NCBI RefSeq assembly: GCF_001484605.1
Contig: NZ_CP013747.1
Location: forward strand, 806,001-870,000
Direction: 5' to 3'
Origin: Pseudarthrobacter sulfonivorans
GTDB taxonomy: Bacteria; Actinomycetota; Actinomycetes; Actinomycetales; Micrococcaceae
Length of the DNA stretch: 64,000 nucleotides
Shown: in pieces, positions 45,469-56,400 of the stretch
How the letters are laid out: each line of letters opens with the position of its first letter
Numbering within the stretch: the stretch's first letter is position 1
The notes under the pieces: generated by a model
Seen by the model: the letters and a program-made list of their open reading frames with translations, nothing else
Databases searched by the model: none
What the model was told of the DNA's origin: nothing
Program-made: the position numbers and the translations under genes

Positions 45469-48071
45469 GAGTCAGTGGGGTTCTTCCTGCCAGGGTTCCG
45501 CATAACGGTGGACTCATCAGGCTCGGAAGCCCCCGCCGTCGTCCGGGGTTCGCTTCCCTGTGCTGCCGGATTCGGGGTTCCGGCAGCGTCCGCGCCCGTC
45601 CCCACCCTACCGGTGGCGGACCCCCATCCGGGGGAACCCTGGCCGGACGGACGCACCAGCGGGCTCAGCCCGAGCCTGGTACCGCGCAGCTTAAGGGCGT
45701 TGCGGCCATCAGCCAGCAGCGACCGGGGCGAGAAGCGGGCCTGCTGGCGGCGCCAGAACCCCAACGTCCCGGTCATCTCCTTCAGCGAGCCGTCCACGAT
45801 GGTCCAGTATTCCCGGACCTCCTCCTCGCTGGGCTGGCCGGCGCCGAAGATGGAGGCATCCGCACGGTGCGCCAGCATGGTGGTGGTCTGCCCGGTGGCC
45901 GGGAACGAGTCAGCAAGCACCACTGCGCTTTCGCGACGGGTTGCACGGGTGTCGATGCCGGCGCCCAAATCCGTGGCGAGGCTCACCACCTCGTTCCAAC
46001 CGCCGCCCACACGCTGGGCCGGGTGCCCCTCCGTGAGGCGGGCCTTCCGGCGTCGTGATTTAAGGAGCGCGATCAGCAGCAGCGGCAGGGCAAGGATGGA
46101 CAGCGGGATCAGGGCAATGCCCAGGGCCCCGAGCAGGGCACCCCAGAAGAGCCACGGATTGTTTTTCTTCTCGTCGGCGTCCAGGGCGTCCGGCGAGGAA
46201 TCCGGCGGCAGATCGGCCGGTTCCTGCGGCGGGGGCGGCGGCTGCAGCACCTGGGGCTTGGGTTTGGACTTGTTTTCGGGGTCCGGCGGGATGGGGACGT
46301 TGTCCTTGGGCGGTGTGGGGTCGAAGCTGACCCAGCCCACCCGGTCGAAGGCCACCTCAACCCAGGCGTGGACGTCCTTGCCCGTGACCTCTACCTCGCC
46401 GGCGCCGTTCTCGGGGCTGGTCGGCTCGGGGTAGAAGCCCATGACCACGCGTGACGGGATGCCCAGGTGGCGGAGCATCAGCGACATGGACACGGCATAC
46501 TGCTCGTCGTCGCCGAGCATCTGCTTGGCGGTCAGCAGGTTCCTGATCCGCGACGAGCTGTGGCCGGAAACGCTGGGCAGCTGGCCGTCAGCCACCAGGC
46601 CGTTGCTGAAGGCGCCCGTCTTTTGGAAATGCGCCTCGATCTGGCGGACCCGGTCGATCGCGGTGGGCGCATCGGCCGAGAGGTCGTTGGCCTGTGACCC
46701 CACCACCGGCGGGACCTCGACGGCGTCCGGCAGCGTAATCTTCGCGAAGTCGTACTGCGTCAACTGACCGTGTTCGAGCTTCACGGGATCGGACACCTGG
46801 ACGCTGTAGGAATCGCCCTTGGACAGGCCCTGCGTGGTCACGGCCGTGTCTGTGCCCGCGTTGAAGTACAGGCCCGACGCCGCGGCGGAGGCGCCCTGGT
46901 CAAAGCTCAGGCCGGTGGTCTTCCGGCCTCCCGGGACAAAGTAGCCCTGGTAATCCTCGATGGTGATGTCGATGGAGTAGTCATTCGAGGGGACGATGCC
47001 CGAGGTGTCGGCCAGGGTGTTGATGGACTCGGTGTCGCCCACCTTGCTGAAGCTGCCGGAGCCGTTGGGATCCATGTTGTAGTTGGTGCCGTTGAAGGCA
47101 TCCAAAGCCCCCAGCCGGACACGGCCGTCCCGGGGCAGTCCTTTGACCACGAACAGGGTGTCGTCTTTCTTGTCCTTGACGAACGTCCGGAAGCTTGCCA
47201 GGGGCGTGACGTAGTCCTTGGGATCGAACGGCGGGACCACCACGTTGCGCAGGACCTTGCGGTCACCGCCGGCGGTGACCAGGGGTGCCGCCACCGCGGT
47301 GATGGCGACGCTTGCGGCGATCACGGCGGCTGCGGTGCAGAGCCGGCGGAGTTTGGCCCGCTGGGCTGTGGCAGCGTCGGTCTGCGGACGGTTGACTGAG
47401 ACTTTTCGGGTGTCGCTGCGCCGCAGCGCGTCGCGACGGAAAGTGGCCCAGGCAATCGCTATGACGGTGAGCCCGATGCCGCGCTCCACGGTGAGGAAGG
47501 CAGCGTTGGTACTGAAGGCGATGCCCGTGACGAAAAGCACCAGCACGGGAAGCAGTGGCCAGTACGGGGTTTTCAGCCGCCACGTGAGGATGCCGGCAAC
47601 CAAGGCGGTGAGCAGCGAACTCAGGAACGGGACGATCAGGACGCCGCCGGCAGACCCTACCGGAACGCCCACCGTGAGCATGTCCTTCCAGGCGAACACG
47701 ACACCCAGGAGCAAGGTCCGCAAGGAGTCAAGGCTGGGCACAAAACCGGCAATTGCCGCATCCGGGACTGCGAGGAGCGTGCCGAACACCAGGTACGCGC
47801 CCAGCGCGAGGGCGGTGGTGATCAGCAAACCCAGGCGCAGGTGCGCGTTGGCGGCGGCGATGCCGAGGCCCAGGAGGATGCCGCCGAAGCCCGACACCAG
47901 ATAGTAGGGGTCTCCGCCGAAGCTGAGGCTGAAGCCCAGCAGGCCCAACCCCAGCAGGACGGTGAGGGCGCCGGCGTCGAGCACAAAGTGCCAGACCGGC
48001 TGGCCGTCGGCGAAGGATGATTCGTACTGCCGCTGCTGCGGGCGTGGCCGGAGGCCCGGTACGGAGCTCAT
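45465..48071 (-). CDS. TgpA-like membrane protein with a cysteine-less transglutaminase core
   Basis: 868 residues. Five or six N-terminal membrane helices (DUF3488-like, about 25-210), one more near 246-264, an extracellular domain with a transglutaminase fold, a C-terminal membrane segment (about 640-665) and a cytoplasmic tail. The catalytic His (KDVHAW, 568) and Asp (WVSFDPTPP, 584) are in place. The Cys position, normally G-x-C-E-x-F/Y, reads GDDEQYA, Asp522, so classical activity is not expected. The tail ends with ESTVMRNPG (Thr855). MoxR-DUF58-TgpA trios are common in bacteria. Overlaps the DUF58 stop by 4 nt. Confidence 0.9.
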   Translation of the reverse strand: MSSVPGLRPRPQQRQYESSFADGQPVWHFVLDAGALTVLLGLGLLGFSLSFGGDPYYLVSGFGGILLGLGIAAANAHLRLGLLITTALALGAYLVFGTLLAVPDAAIAGFVPSLDSLRTLLLGVVFAWKDMLTVGVPVGSAGGVLIVPFLSSLLTALVAGILTWRLKTPYWPLLPVLVLFVTGIAFSTNAAFLTVERGIGLTVIAIAWATFRRDALRRSDTRKVSVNRPQTDAATAQRAKLRRLCTAAAVIAASVAITAVAAPLVTAGGDRKVLRNVVVPPFDPKDYVTPLASFRTFVKDKKDDTLFVVKGLPRDGRVRLGALDAFNGTNYNMDPNGSGSFSKVGDTESINTLADTSGIVPSNDYSIDITIEDYQGYFVPGGRKTTGLSFDQGASAAASGLYFNAGTDTAVTTQGLSKGDSYSVQVSDPVKLEHGQLTQYDFAKITLPDAVEVPPVVGSQANDLSADAPTAIDRVRQIEAHFQKTGAFSNGLVADGQLPSVSGHSSSRIRNLLTAKQMLGDDEQYAVSMSLMLRHLGIPSRVVMGFYPEPTSPENGAGEVEVTGKDVHAWVEVAFDRVGWVSFDPTPPKDNVPIPPDPENKSKPKPQVLQPPPPPQEPADLPPDSSPDALDADEKKNNPWLFWGALLGALGIALIPLSILALPLLLIALLKSRRRKARLTEGHPAQRVGGGWNEVVSLATDLGAGIDTRATRRESAVVLADSFPATGQTTTMLAHRADASIFGAGQPSEEEVREYWTIVDGSLKEMTGTLGFWRRQQARFSPRSLLADGRNALKLRGTRLGLSPLVRPSGQGSPGWGSATGRVGTGADAAGTPNPAAQGSEPRTTAGASEPDESTVMRNPGRKNPTDS

Positions 48072-49399
48072 GCGGCCGCCTTTCTGAGGACGATGGCGAG
48101 GTCAGCGAGGTCGCCGAGGGTCAGCACTGTCAGGTCTGCGATGTTGGCGCGGCCCGGTGCAGCCCCGATTTGGAGGCGCACGGCCAGGCTCCTGACGCCG
48201 AGCGGCACGGAGGCCGCGGCCGATCGGAGCTGGGAGGGTGTCACGTTGCTGCCCACCACAAAAAAGACCACCGACGCGTTGGGGACGGTGTCGGCCAGTG
48301 TCCGGGCGAGGTCGACGGCGGTCCGGCGCATGGGTGCCCCGGCGATCCGTGTCATGTCATCCAGCATGTTCCGCCCGGTTTCACAGCGCAGCGGCCCCTT
48401 TTGCGTCAGGACGTTCAGCTCGCGCTGCTCGCGGATGGCCTGCCGGCCGATCGAGGCGGCCGCTGAGATGGCCATTTCGAATTCCTGCTCTGAGGCGTAC
48501 TCGTCCGTGTTGATCGACAGTGAGATGGCCAGGTGGGCGCGCCGGGTCTCCTCGAACTGGCGCACCATCAGCTTGTTGGTCCGCGCGGTGGTCTTCCAGT
48601 GGATGTGCCGCCGGTCATCACCCGGGACGTAGTCCCGCAGGGCATGGAAGGACACGTCCGCACTGGACAGGTCGGTGGTGGGCATGCCCTCGAGGTCGCG
48701 GATGAATCCCGCCGCGGAACCGGCCAGGGCCACTGTCTTCGGGTGCACGAACAGTTCCTCCGGTTCCGTCCACAGCACCTGCCGGCGAAGGAGGTGCAGG
48801 GGGTCGGCCCGGACGGAGCGGACAGGTCCCACCACGATGACGGCGCGGCGGGCGGTTGGGATGGTGAACAGGTCCTCGTGCACTTGCGCGGGCTTCATCC
48901 TGGGCAGGTGGAAGACGGCGGTCGCGTTGCCCACCGGCAGTTCCAGGGCGGCGGGCAACAGGGGCCTGGCCGAGGTGTTGGAGACGGCGATGCTTCCTAC
49001 CGCACTGTCCCCGACGGCCACACGGGTCCGGGCGAGGTCCAGGATCACGCCGTAGGATGACCGGCCCAGGATGAACCCGATGGCGATCAGGAAAAGGACA
49101 AACGCCGCGATGGCCGCCGCCTTGGCCTCCTGCCAGCCGAAGGCCTGACCGGCAGTCCACAGCAGGATGGAGGCCGCCAGGACGGACCAGCCCAGGACAC
49201 TGACCACCGAAAGGACAGGCCACACGTAGCGCAGCCACAGGCCACGGACCTTCTCCCACGCCGGGGTGAGGGCGAGGGCGGCGGTGCTGGTGGCTTCGGC
49301 CCAGACGGACGAGGGATGCAGCCTGGTGGGTCTGCCGTCCCGGCGGAAGGGTTGCCGGAGACGTTCAGCAAGCCGGGTCAACGGAGTGCTGCTGGACAT
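48068..49399 (-). CDS. DUF58 domain protein
   Basis: 443 residues. Two membrane segments near the N-terminus (VLSVVSVLGWSVLAASILLW and AAIAAFVLFLIAIGFILG) are followed by a beta-rich region and the DUF58 signature RDYVPGDDRRHIHWKTTAR, then a von Willebrand A-like C-terminal part. DUF58 proteins (PF01882) act with MoxR ATPases, probably in assembling or folding envelope proteins. ATG 49399 (MSSSTPLTRL) is preferred; the longer frame to 49570 would overlap the MoxR gene. It lies 53 nt after MoxR and overlaps the TgpA-like start. Confidence 0.9.
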   Translation of the reverse strand: MSSSTPLTRLAERLRQPFRRDGRPTRLHPSSVWAEATSTAALALTPAWEKVRGLWLRYVWPVLSVVSVLGWSVLAASILLWTAGQAFGWQEAKAAAIAAFVLFLIAIGFILGRSSYGVILDLARTRVAVGDSAVGSIAVSNTSARPLLPAALELPVGNATAVFHLPRMKPAQVHEDLFTIPTARRAVIVVGPVRSVRADPLHLLRRQVLWTEPEELFVHPKTVALAGSAAGFIRDLEGMPTTDLSSADVSFHALRDYVPGDDRRHIHWKTTARTNKLMVRQFEETRRAHLAISLSINTDEYASEQEFEMAISAAASIGRQAIREQRELNVLTQKGPLRCETGRNMLDDMTRIAGAPMRRTAVDLARTLADTVPNASVVFFVVGSNVTPSQLRSAAASVPLGVRSLAVRLQIGAAPGRANIADLTVLTLGDLADLAIVLRKAAA

Positions 49400-49452
49400 A
49401 AATGTGCCTTTGTTCGTGCTGGTCAGTGGTGGTCTGGAGCTCCGCCGGAGCG

Positions 49453-50424
49453 TCAGACGGCGGCGCGCTGCTGCGGTGCCGCGATGTCGGATAGCACCCG
49501 GGCCAGGACGGCCTCGGGGGTGGCGCCGGAGAACTCGGCCTCCGGATCCATCACGAACCGGTGCGTCCACACCACGGCGGCCAGTTCCTTGATGTCGTCC
49601 GGCAGGACGAAGTTGCGTCCCTGCCCCGCGGCCCAGACTTTTGCGGCGCGGACCATGGCGATGGCGCCTCGCACGGAAACGCCGAGACGGGTCTCGGGTG
49701 CGTTGCGGGTCTCTTCGCAGAGCCGGGAAATGTATTCGAGGACCGCCGTGTCCACGTGCACGGTGGCAGCGAGGTCAGCCATGTCCGCCACGGCCTGCGT
49801 GGTGATAACTGCGGAGATCTCCTTGGAGCGGTCTTTCAGGTTCGAGCCGCCGAGCAGCTGGACCGTGGAGGCGTGGTCCGGATAGCCGATGGAGGTCTTG
49901 ATCAGGAAGCGGTCCAGCTGCGCCTCCGGCAGGCGGTACGTACCGGCCTGCTCGATCGGGTTCTGCGTGGCCATCACCATAAACGGCCGGCCTGCCTCGT
50001 AGGTCACGCCATCCACGGTGACCCGGGATTCCTCCATGACCTCCAGCAGTGCCGACTGGGTCTTCGGCGAAGCGCGGTTGATCTCATCGGCCAGCACGAT
50101 GTTGTTGAAGATCGGTCCCTTGTGGAACTCGAACTTCTGCGTCTTCTGGTCGTAGATGGTCACACCCGTGACGTCCGAGGGCAGGAGGTCGGGGGTGAAC
50201 TGGATGCGGTTGTTGGACCCCTGGACGGTGGCGGCCATCGCCCGGGCCAGCATGGTCTTGCCGGTGCCGGGGGCGTCCTCGAACAGCACATGGCCCTCAG
50301 CCAGCATTGCGGTGAAGGTGAGCCGGATGACGTGGTCCTTGCCGAGCACCGCCTGTCCCACGTTTGCAACGAGCTTGTCGAAAGTGCCTGCAAACCATTC
50401 GGCCTGCTCGGTGGTCATGGTCAT
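49453..50424 (-). CDS. MoxR-family AAA+ ATPase
   Basis: 323 residues. Walker A is EDAPGTGKTMLARAMA, Walker B NIVLADEINRASPKTQSALL, followed by VTVDGVTYEAGRPFMVMATQ and NPIEQAGTYRLPEAQLDRF, the MoxR sensor region (PF07726). MoxR ATPases act as chaperones that remodel or insert metal or VWA-domain partners; the neighbouring DUF58 protein is the likely partner. ATG 50424 has AAAGGA upstream; an ATG 6 nt inside is also possible. It is second in the operon, 64 nt after the giant surface protein gene. Confidence 0.94.
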   Translation of the reverse strand: MTMTTEQAEWFAGTFDKLVANVGQAVLGKDHVIRLTFTAMLAEGHVLFEDAPGTGKTMLARAMAATVQGSNNRIQFTPDLLPSDVTGVTIYDQKTQKFEFHKGPIFNNIVLADEINRASPKTQSALLEVMEESRVTVDGVTYEAGRPFMVMATQNPIEQAGTYRLPEAQLDRFLIKTSIGYPDHASTVQLLGGSNLKDRSKEISAVITTQAVADMADLAATVHVDTAVLEYISRLCEETRNAPETRLGVSVRGAIAMVRAAKVWAAGQGRNFVLPDDIKELAAVVWTHRFVMDPEAEFSGATPEAVLARVLSDIAAPQQRAAV

Positions 50425-50488
50425 GAAATGAGTCCTTTTCTTGTGGTGCGGGTCTGATGAAGCTGGAGTGGACGGGCTGTGTGGACTG

Positions 50489-53400
50489 TCAGCATCTGCC
50501 GACGTCCGGACCGCTGATATCGATAGTGGCGAGCTTGACGTACCAGCCCGAGTGGGGGCCCCCGTCCATGCGGTACCACTTGTAGTAGGACGCCGGGTTG
50601 GACGATTCGCTGGAGCCGTAAATGTTCATCCAGCAGGCGCTGGGAATCCAGCCGTCCGAGGTGGACACCCAGTTGGCGTCGGATGAACCGCAGCGCGCGT
50701 CCCCGCCCACATTGCTGTAGCGGTCCGGGACTCCGGGCTTGCCCGGGCAGCTGTTGTTGTCGCCGGGCTTGACCCTCACGGTGGTAACCGGCGGGGTGGG
50801 ATCGGCCCCGGACGTGGAGGTGACGGGTCCGCCGATGGCACCGTCCACAATAGTCACTGCCTTGACACGCAGCGTGCGGTTGTTGCCCCAACCACCGCCG
50901 GGGGCGTCGAAGCTCCTGGCCTGCCCCACGTTCTGCCAGCCGCCACCGTCGACGCTGACCTCGTAGTGGTTGAGTGGTCGGCCGTTGGTGTTGGGTTGGT
51001 TCCAGGACCAATGCACCTGGCCATCGCCCTTGGGCGAAGTCATGCCGTTCACGTTGGGTGCGTTCGGCGGAGCGTAGGGGTTGCCCGTACCGATGGCTTT
51101 GGCGTCCCCGGACACGTTGTTCTTGGTGGACGTCGCGATGATGGTGACCGTGATGTCCCGGCCGTTAGTGAGGCCACCGATGGTTCCGCCGCCGGCCTGG
51201 ATGCTTCCTGACTTGCCGTCTGCGTTGTACGTGTACTGGATTTCGGTGTCCGTCGAACCATTCCGCTGAGCCTGGGTCAGCGGCGTAAACGTCACGCGGA
51301 GCTGGCCGCTGTTACCGGTGTCAGCCACGGTTCCGCTGCTTACCTGGCCTGGCTTGCCGGCCGCCCGGATCTGGGCCGACGGGTTGCTGGTGGCGCTGGT
51401 GCCGGCCTTGTTGGTGGCCGAAACGGTGAAGGTGTAGTTGCTCTCGGAGTTGTCCACGGTGACGTTCTGCGTGGTGCCTGAAGCTACCGGCTGCGTGGCA
51501 ACCACCGCCCCGCCCTGCAGGGTGGTCAGCGTGTAGGAGGAGACGGCGTCGCCGTTGTTGTTCGGCGCCGTCCAGCTGACTTTCAGCTGGCTTGTGGATC
51601 CCACCTGGCCCGCCTGGGTCGCCGTCGGGGCGGCCGGGGTGGCAGGGACGCCCGCCGGGACTTCGGCTGCCGAATACGGGCTCCACTCGGACGGATCCTT
51701 GGCATCATTGCGGGCCAGGACCCGGACCTTGTAAGAGACGCCGTTCTGGAGTCCCTTCCAGACATAGCTCACCGCTGCCAGGTTCTGGATCTGGGCGTTC
51801 TGTCCCGGCGGGGCCGGCGAGATTTCCAGATCGTAGGACTTGACGGGTGATCCCTTGCTGGCCGGTGCCACCCAGTTCACGGAAAGCTGCTTGTCACCGA
51901 ACTTCAGCGTGGGCGCCAGCGGCGTGTCCGGCTTGACGTCCGGGCGGACCTCGGCGGAGGCCGGGGAACGTTCAGATTCGCCGAACTCGTTCGTGGCCGT
52001 GACTTCGAAGTGGTACTTCGTGTTGTTGACCAGCCCGGTCAACGTGCAGGTGTTCGCCGGACAGTCCTGCCTGAAGCCCGATTCGCCGTAGACCGAGTAC
52101 TTGGTAATGGGCGCACCGCGGTCTGCCGGGGCAGACCAGTTGAGCAGGGCAGTTTTGTCGCCAACGCTCTGCGCTTGCGGGGTAGTCGGTGCCAGGGGCT
52201 TGTCCTTGACGGTAAGCCGGATTCGCGCCGTGGCATTGCGGGAATCGTCTCCCGTCTTGTCTGCCACCGTATAGGCAACCACCATGGTCCCGGTGAAACC
52301 GGACGACGGCGTCACCGTTACCGAGTCGCCGGACACCGTTGCGCTGCCCTGGCCCGTCTCGGTTGATGCGGAAATAATCTTCAACGCAGTTTCGGGGAAC
52401 GGATTTGAGTCGTTGGCCAGCACCTTCACGGTGACCGGCTTCCCGGCGGCCGCGTTCGGCTCCAGGTCGTCGTTGGCCACCGGCTTGGGCCGGTTGGAGG
52501 CCGTGACAGCCAGCTGGTAGGTGGCCGTTGCCTCCAGCCCGCGGGAGTCCTTGGCCTTGATCTGGACCGCACCGGTGGTGCCGGTGGCGGTGGCGCCGTC
52601 CACGGATGTCTTGAGGATCTTGCCGTCTATCCGGGCACTAAAGCTGGCCGGGCTGCCGCCCACCAGCTCGTACTTCATGTTGTCCAGATCATCCCTGTCC
52701 GGGTCGGAAGTCAACCGGCTCAGGTCCAGGTCCGCAGACTCGCCCTTCGGCACGTCAACGTTCGCGCCCAGGAGTTCCGGCGCGTTGTTGCGGTTGGGGT
52801 CCGGCAGCACCTTGGTGCGGATGCTCAGGGTGGATTTCAGCCCTGCAGGATCATCCGGCCCGGTGCCGTCGGTAACCTCAAAGCTCAGCGAACCCGGGCC
52901 AACGTAGTCGACGCCGGCGGTGTACTTCAGCGCCGTTCCGTCACCGGAAACCGGGTTGCCGCCGTCCGAACCGATGAGCTTGATCCGGTCAGTCTGCGTC
53001 AGGCGCGGTGAGCGTCCCTCCCGGACCTTGACCCATTCCTTGAGGTCAACGTTCACGGATTGTCCGGCGATGACCTCAATAACCTCGTCTTTGGCGAGGG
53101 TGGGAACCTGCTGCCCCAGCCCCGGCGCCCAGATGATGGCTGTGGACTTTTGGCCGTCCACGTCTTCGACGGTGTACGGGATCAGCTGCGGCTGTTCGGT
53201 CAGGTCTACGAGCATGGTGCCGTCAGGCCCCGGGCGGGCGGTGAGGGACTCGGTGCTGAGCTTGAGGTTCTCGCCGACGCCGTCGGGGTCTTCATCGTTC
53301 TTGAGGACCGGCACGTCCACGGCAGTCTTGCCCATCGCCTGGGCCGAGGTGACCCGGTCGTCGCGGGCAATGGGCGCCTTCAGCGGAACCTCGTTGTCCA

Positions 53401-56400
53401 CCATCACGCGGATGGTGGCTTGGGCGGTGGCGTCGCGGTCGTCGGCGATGGTGTACCGGACGTTGACCGTCCCGGCAGCGCCGGGAGCGGTCAGGATGAT
53501 GCGGCCGCTGGTCTTGCTGACGGTGGCCTGGAGGGCGTCGTCGGCCTCGATACCGTCTGTGAGGATGCGGATAATGTCGCCGTCGGGATCAGTGTCGTTG
53601 CCGGTGGCGTCGACGGCGATCTGCCGTCCCGGCCGGACCTTCACTTCGTCATCCACGGGGGTGGGGTTCTGGTTCGTTTCGCCACGGGGGGCGATGCCCA
53701 CCGTCACGGTTCCGGTGTTGACGGCGCCCTGGCGGTCCACCACCTTGTAGCGGAACGTATCCGTACCGGCGCCGTCGCCGGCAGCGGTGAAGTCAATGAA
53801 GTTGCTGCCCACGGTGGCGGTTCCCATGGCCGGCGTGCTGTCAATACCCGTTAGCTGAACGGAGTCGCCGTCGGGATCGATGCCGTCCAGCGGAACCGGG
53901 ATGCGGACAGAACCGGCGGCAACCACACGGGCGGTGAGATTCTGAGGCTGGGGCCTCGAATTCTCGGCCCCCTCCAGCGGAAGGATGTGGATGGTGACGG
54001 CGGCAGCGCTCTTCTGCCCCTGCGGGTCCACGGCATTGTAGATGGCGCGCACCGTCTTAGGCTGCGGCCCGGCGATGAAACGCAGGGTGTTTTCCGAGAC
54101 GAAGCTCTTGCCGTCCAGTTCGTCCACGGCTTGCGGCAGGATGGGGTCCACGCTCAGCTCCAGGCCCTGCGGGTGCGTGTCGTTGTCCAGCACCGGTATG
54201 GTGACGACGTCGTTGACCCTGACGTTCACTTCGTCGGGTTTGGGCTGGGGGGCCTCGACGACGGCGGGGGCCGGGACGGGGATCACGGAGACGCTGCCGG
54301 TGGCTGACTTCTTGCCGTTGGACATGGTGTATTCAAAAAGGAATGGGTCCTTGGTGCCCAGCACATCGGTGATGCGCAGGACGCCGTGGTCGATCACGCT
54401 GACCGAGGCCGTGGTGTTGTCCGGGAGTTTCACGGACTGCAGCACCAGCACGCCGCCGGAAGGATCCGAGTCGTTGGCCAGCGGGTCAAGCAGCACGCTG
54501 CCTCCGGTGGGCATCAGCGCAACGTCGTGGACGGCCACGGGGTCGCCGGCGTCCTTGCCGGACTCCACGTCAACGCGGATCAGGCCCTGGCTGCTCTGCG
54601 GGCCGTTGCTGGCGATGTAGGTCAGGTAGACGGGACCGGGAGTGGTGCTGCGGAACGTGAAGGTACCGCCGTCGGTGACCGGGCCCAGTTCGGCAGGACC
54701 GTTGGCCTCCACCTGCGCGAGGCGGAGGGCGCCGCCGTTGGGATCGACGTCGTTTTTCAGGGGTGCGATGACCAGGTCCTGGCCCACCACGGCAGTGACG
54801 TGATCGGCGTTGACCACCGGCGCCAAGGCGCCCGGCGGCTGGACGTTCACCACGACTTTTCCGGTGACCGTTGCCCGGCCGTCCCAGATGGTGACTTCCA
54901 CGTTCTTCTTGCCGGCGGTGGCTCCGGAGTCCTGGAACGTCAGCAATCCGTCACGCCGGACCTTGACCTGGTCCTGGTCGTTGTCTGCCTTGGCGTCCAG
55001 CAGGACGAGGTCGTCGCCGTCGGGATCCACCCAGTCGGTGAGGATGTTCTGGCTGACGGTTTTGCCCTGTTCCACCAGCATGGTGGTGGAGTCTCCGCCG
55101 CGCTTGAATGCGGGCGGCTTGTTTTCATCGGCTGCCACCACGTTGAGCGTGACCTGTCCGCCGGCTGAAAGTCCCCGGCCGTCGGCGGCGTTGTAGCTGA
55201 ACGTTTCGGCGCCAGGCCTGGCGTCCGCGGGAACGGAGATCTGGAACGCGGTGCCGCCGTAAATGCTTTCCACTGTTCCGGCTTTGGGCCCGGAATCGCC
55301 GACGGCGGCGGTCAGGACGTCACCGTCAGGATCGGAATCGTTGTCCAGGACGCTGAGGATGGTGGTCCGCCCCGGACGAACGCCCAGGGTGTCCGGTTTG
55401 GTTTCCGGCGGCCGGTTGGGTTTGGTGCGGTCCGGCAGGACGTTGATGGTGTTGTTGTCCGCCGATTCCTGATCCTGCTCATCGGATTCGTTCTTCGGAG
55501 GAACAACGTCGTCCCAGTTGTTCACGAGCTGCATGTTCTGGTTCACCAGCCACACATTCCCCGAATTCACATCGTTCAGGACCACCAGGTCCCGGTTCAC
55601 CCGGAAAACGTACGACGGCGACGCACTCGCCTTGGGCACGTCAACGTTCTTATCATCAGCATCATTGGTGCAGTCACGGACATACTTGTTCGCCCCGGAC
55701 CACGCAGCATGCACACACCCGGCCAGCTGCACCGGAGCCGCCGGCACACCCTCACCATCAAACGTGACCGTCTTCGCCGTCGAACCATCCAACGGCTGCT
55801 TCAACAACGCCTTCTGCGTCGAAACCGCCACAAAATCACTCGCCGGACCGCCCTGCTGCAGCTTCGCATCCCGCGCATTCTCCAACTGCAGCCGCTTACC
55901 GCCCGGCAGGAACAACTTCCCCGCAGCAGCATCCAACACCACCGGTTTATCCCCCACCACCGTGATCTGCAGGTCCCCTGCACCCTTCAGCTCACCCCAC
56001 ATACTCGAATCGGTGGACACCACTTCGCCGTTCGCGTCCACAGACGTGACAGTCACCGCGCCCGTCTTGGGGTCCGCACTGTAGATCCGGTCATCGGTAC
56101 CCACTGCGGAGACCAGACCTTCGGAACCCACCATCACAGGTTCGGATGCTTCCTGGTCAAAACCATTAACGGTGGACGGCGACACGGCCCAGACCTTGCC
56201 TGATGCCGCGTCCGTCACTGAGATCACGCTGGCGCCGAAGCTGACATCCGCCGAACCCGGAAGCTGCTTGTCCCCGCCCAGGCGCATGTTCGCCGGCGAG
56301 ACCTGGTTCAACGTCGAACCCGTCTCATCATCCACAAACACATCCCCGGAGCTCTGGAGAATATCGAAAGTCGTACTCGCCGGCGTCACCGCACCATCCA

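Noticed and set aside
44008..46434. 808-codon open frame on the plus strand opposite the RDD-FHA and TgpA-like genes
   Set aside because: It is antisense to two genes with clear domains, has no recognisable motif and arises from the high GC3 of the coding strand.
49453..50424. McrB- or RavA-type ATPase of a defence system
   Set aside because: The Walker B and sensor region match MoxR, and the DUF58/TgpA neighbours are the usual MoxR partners.
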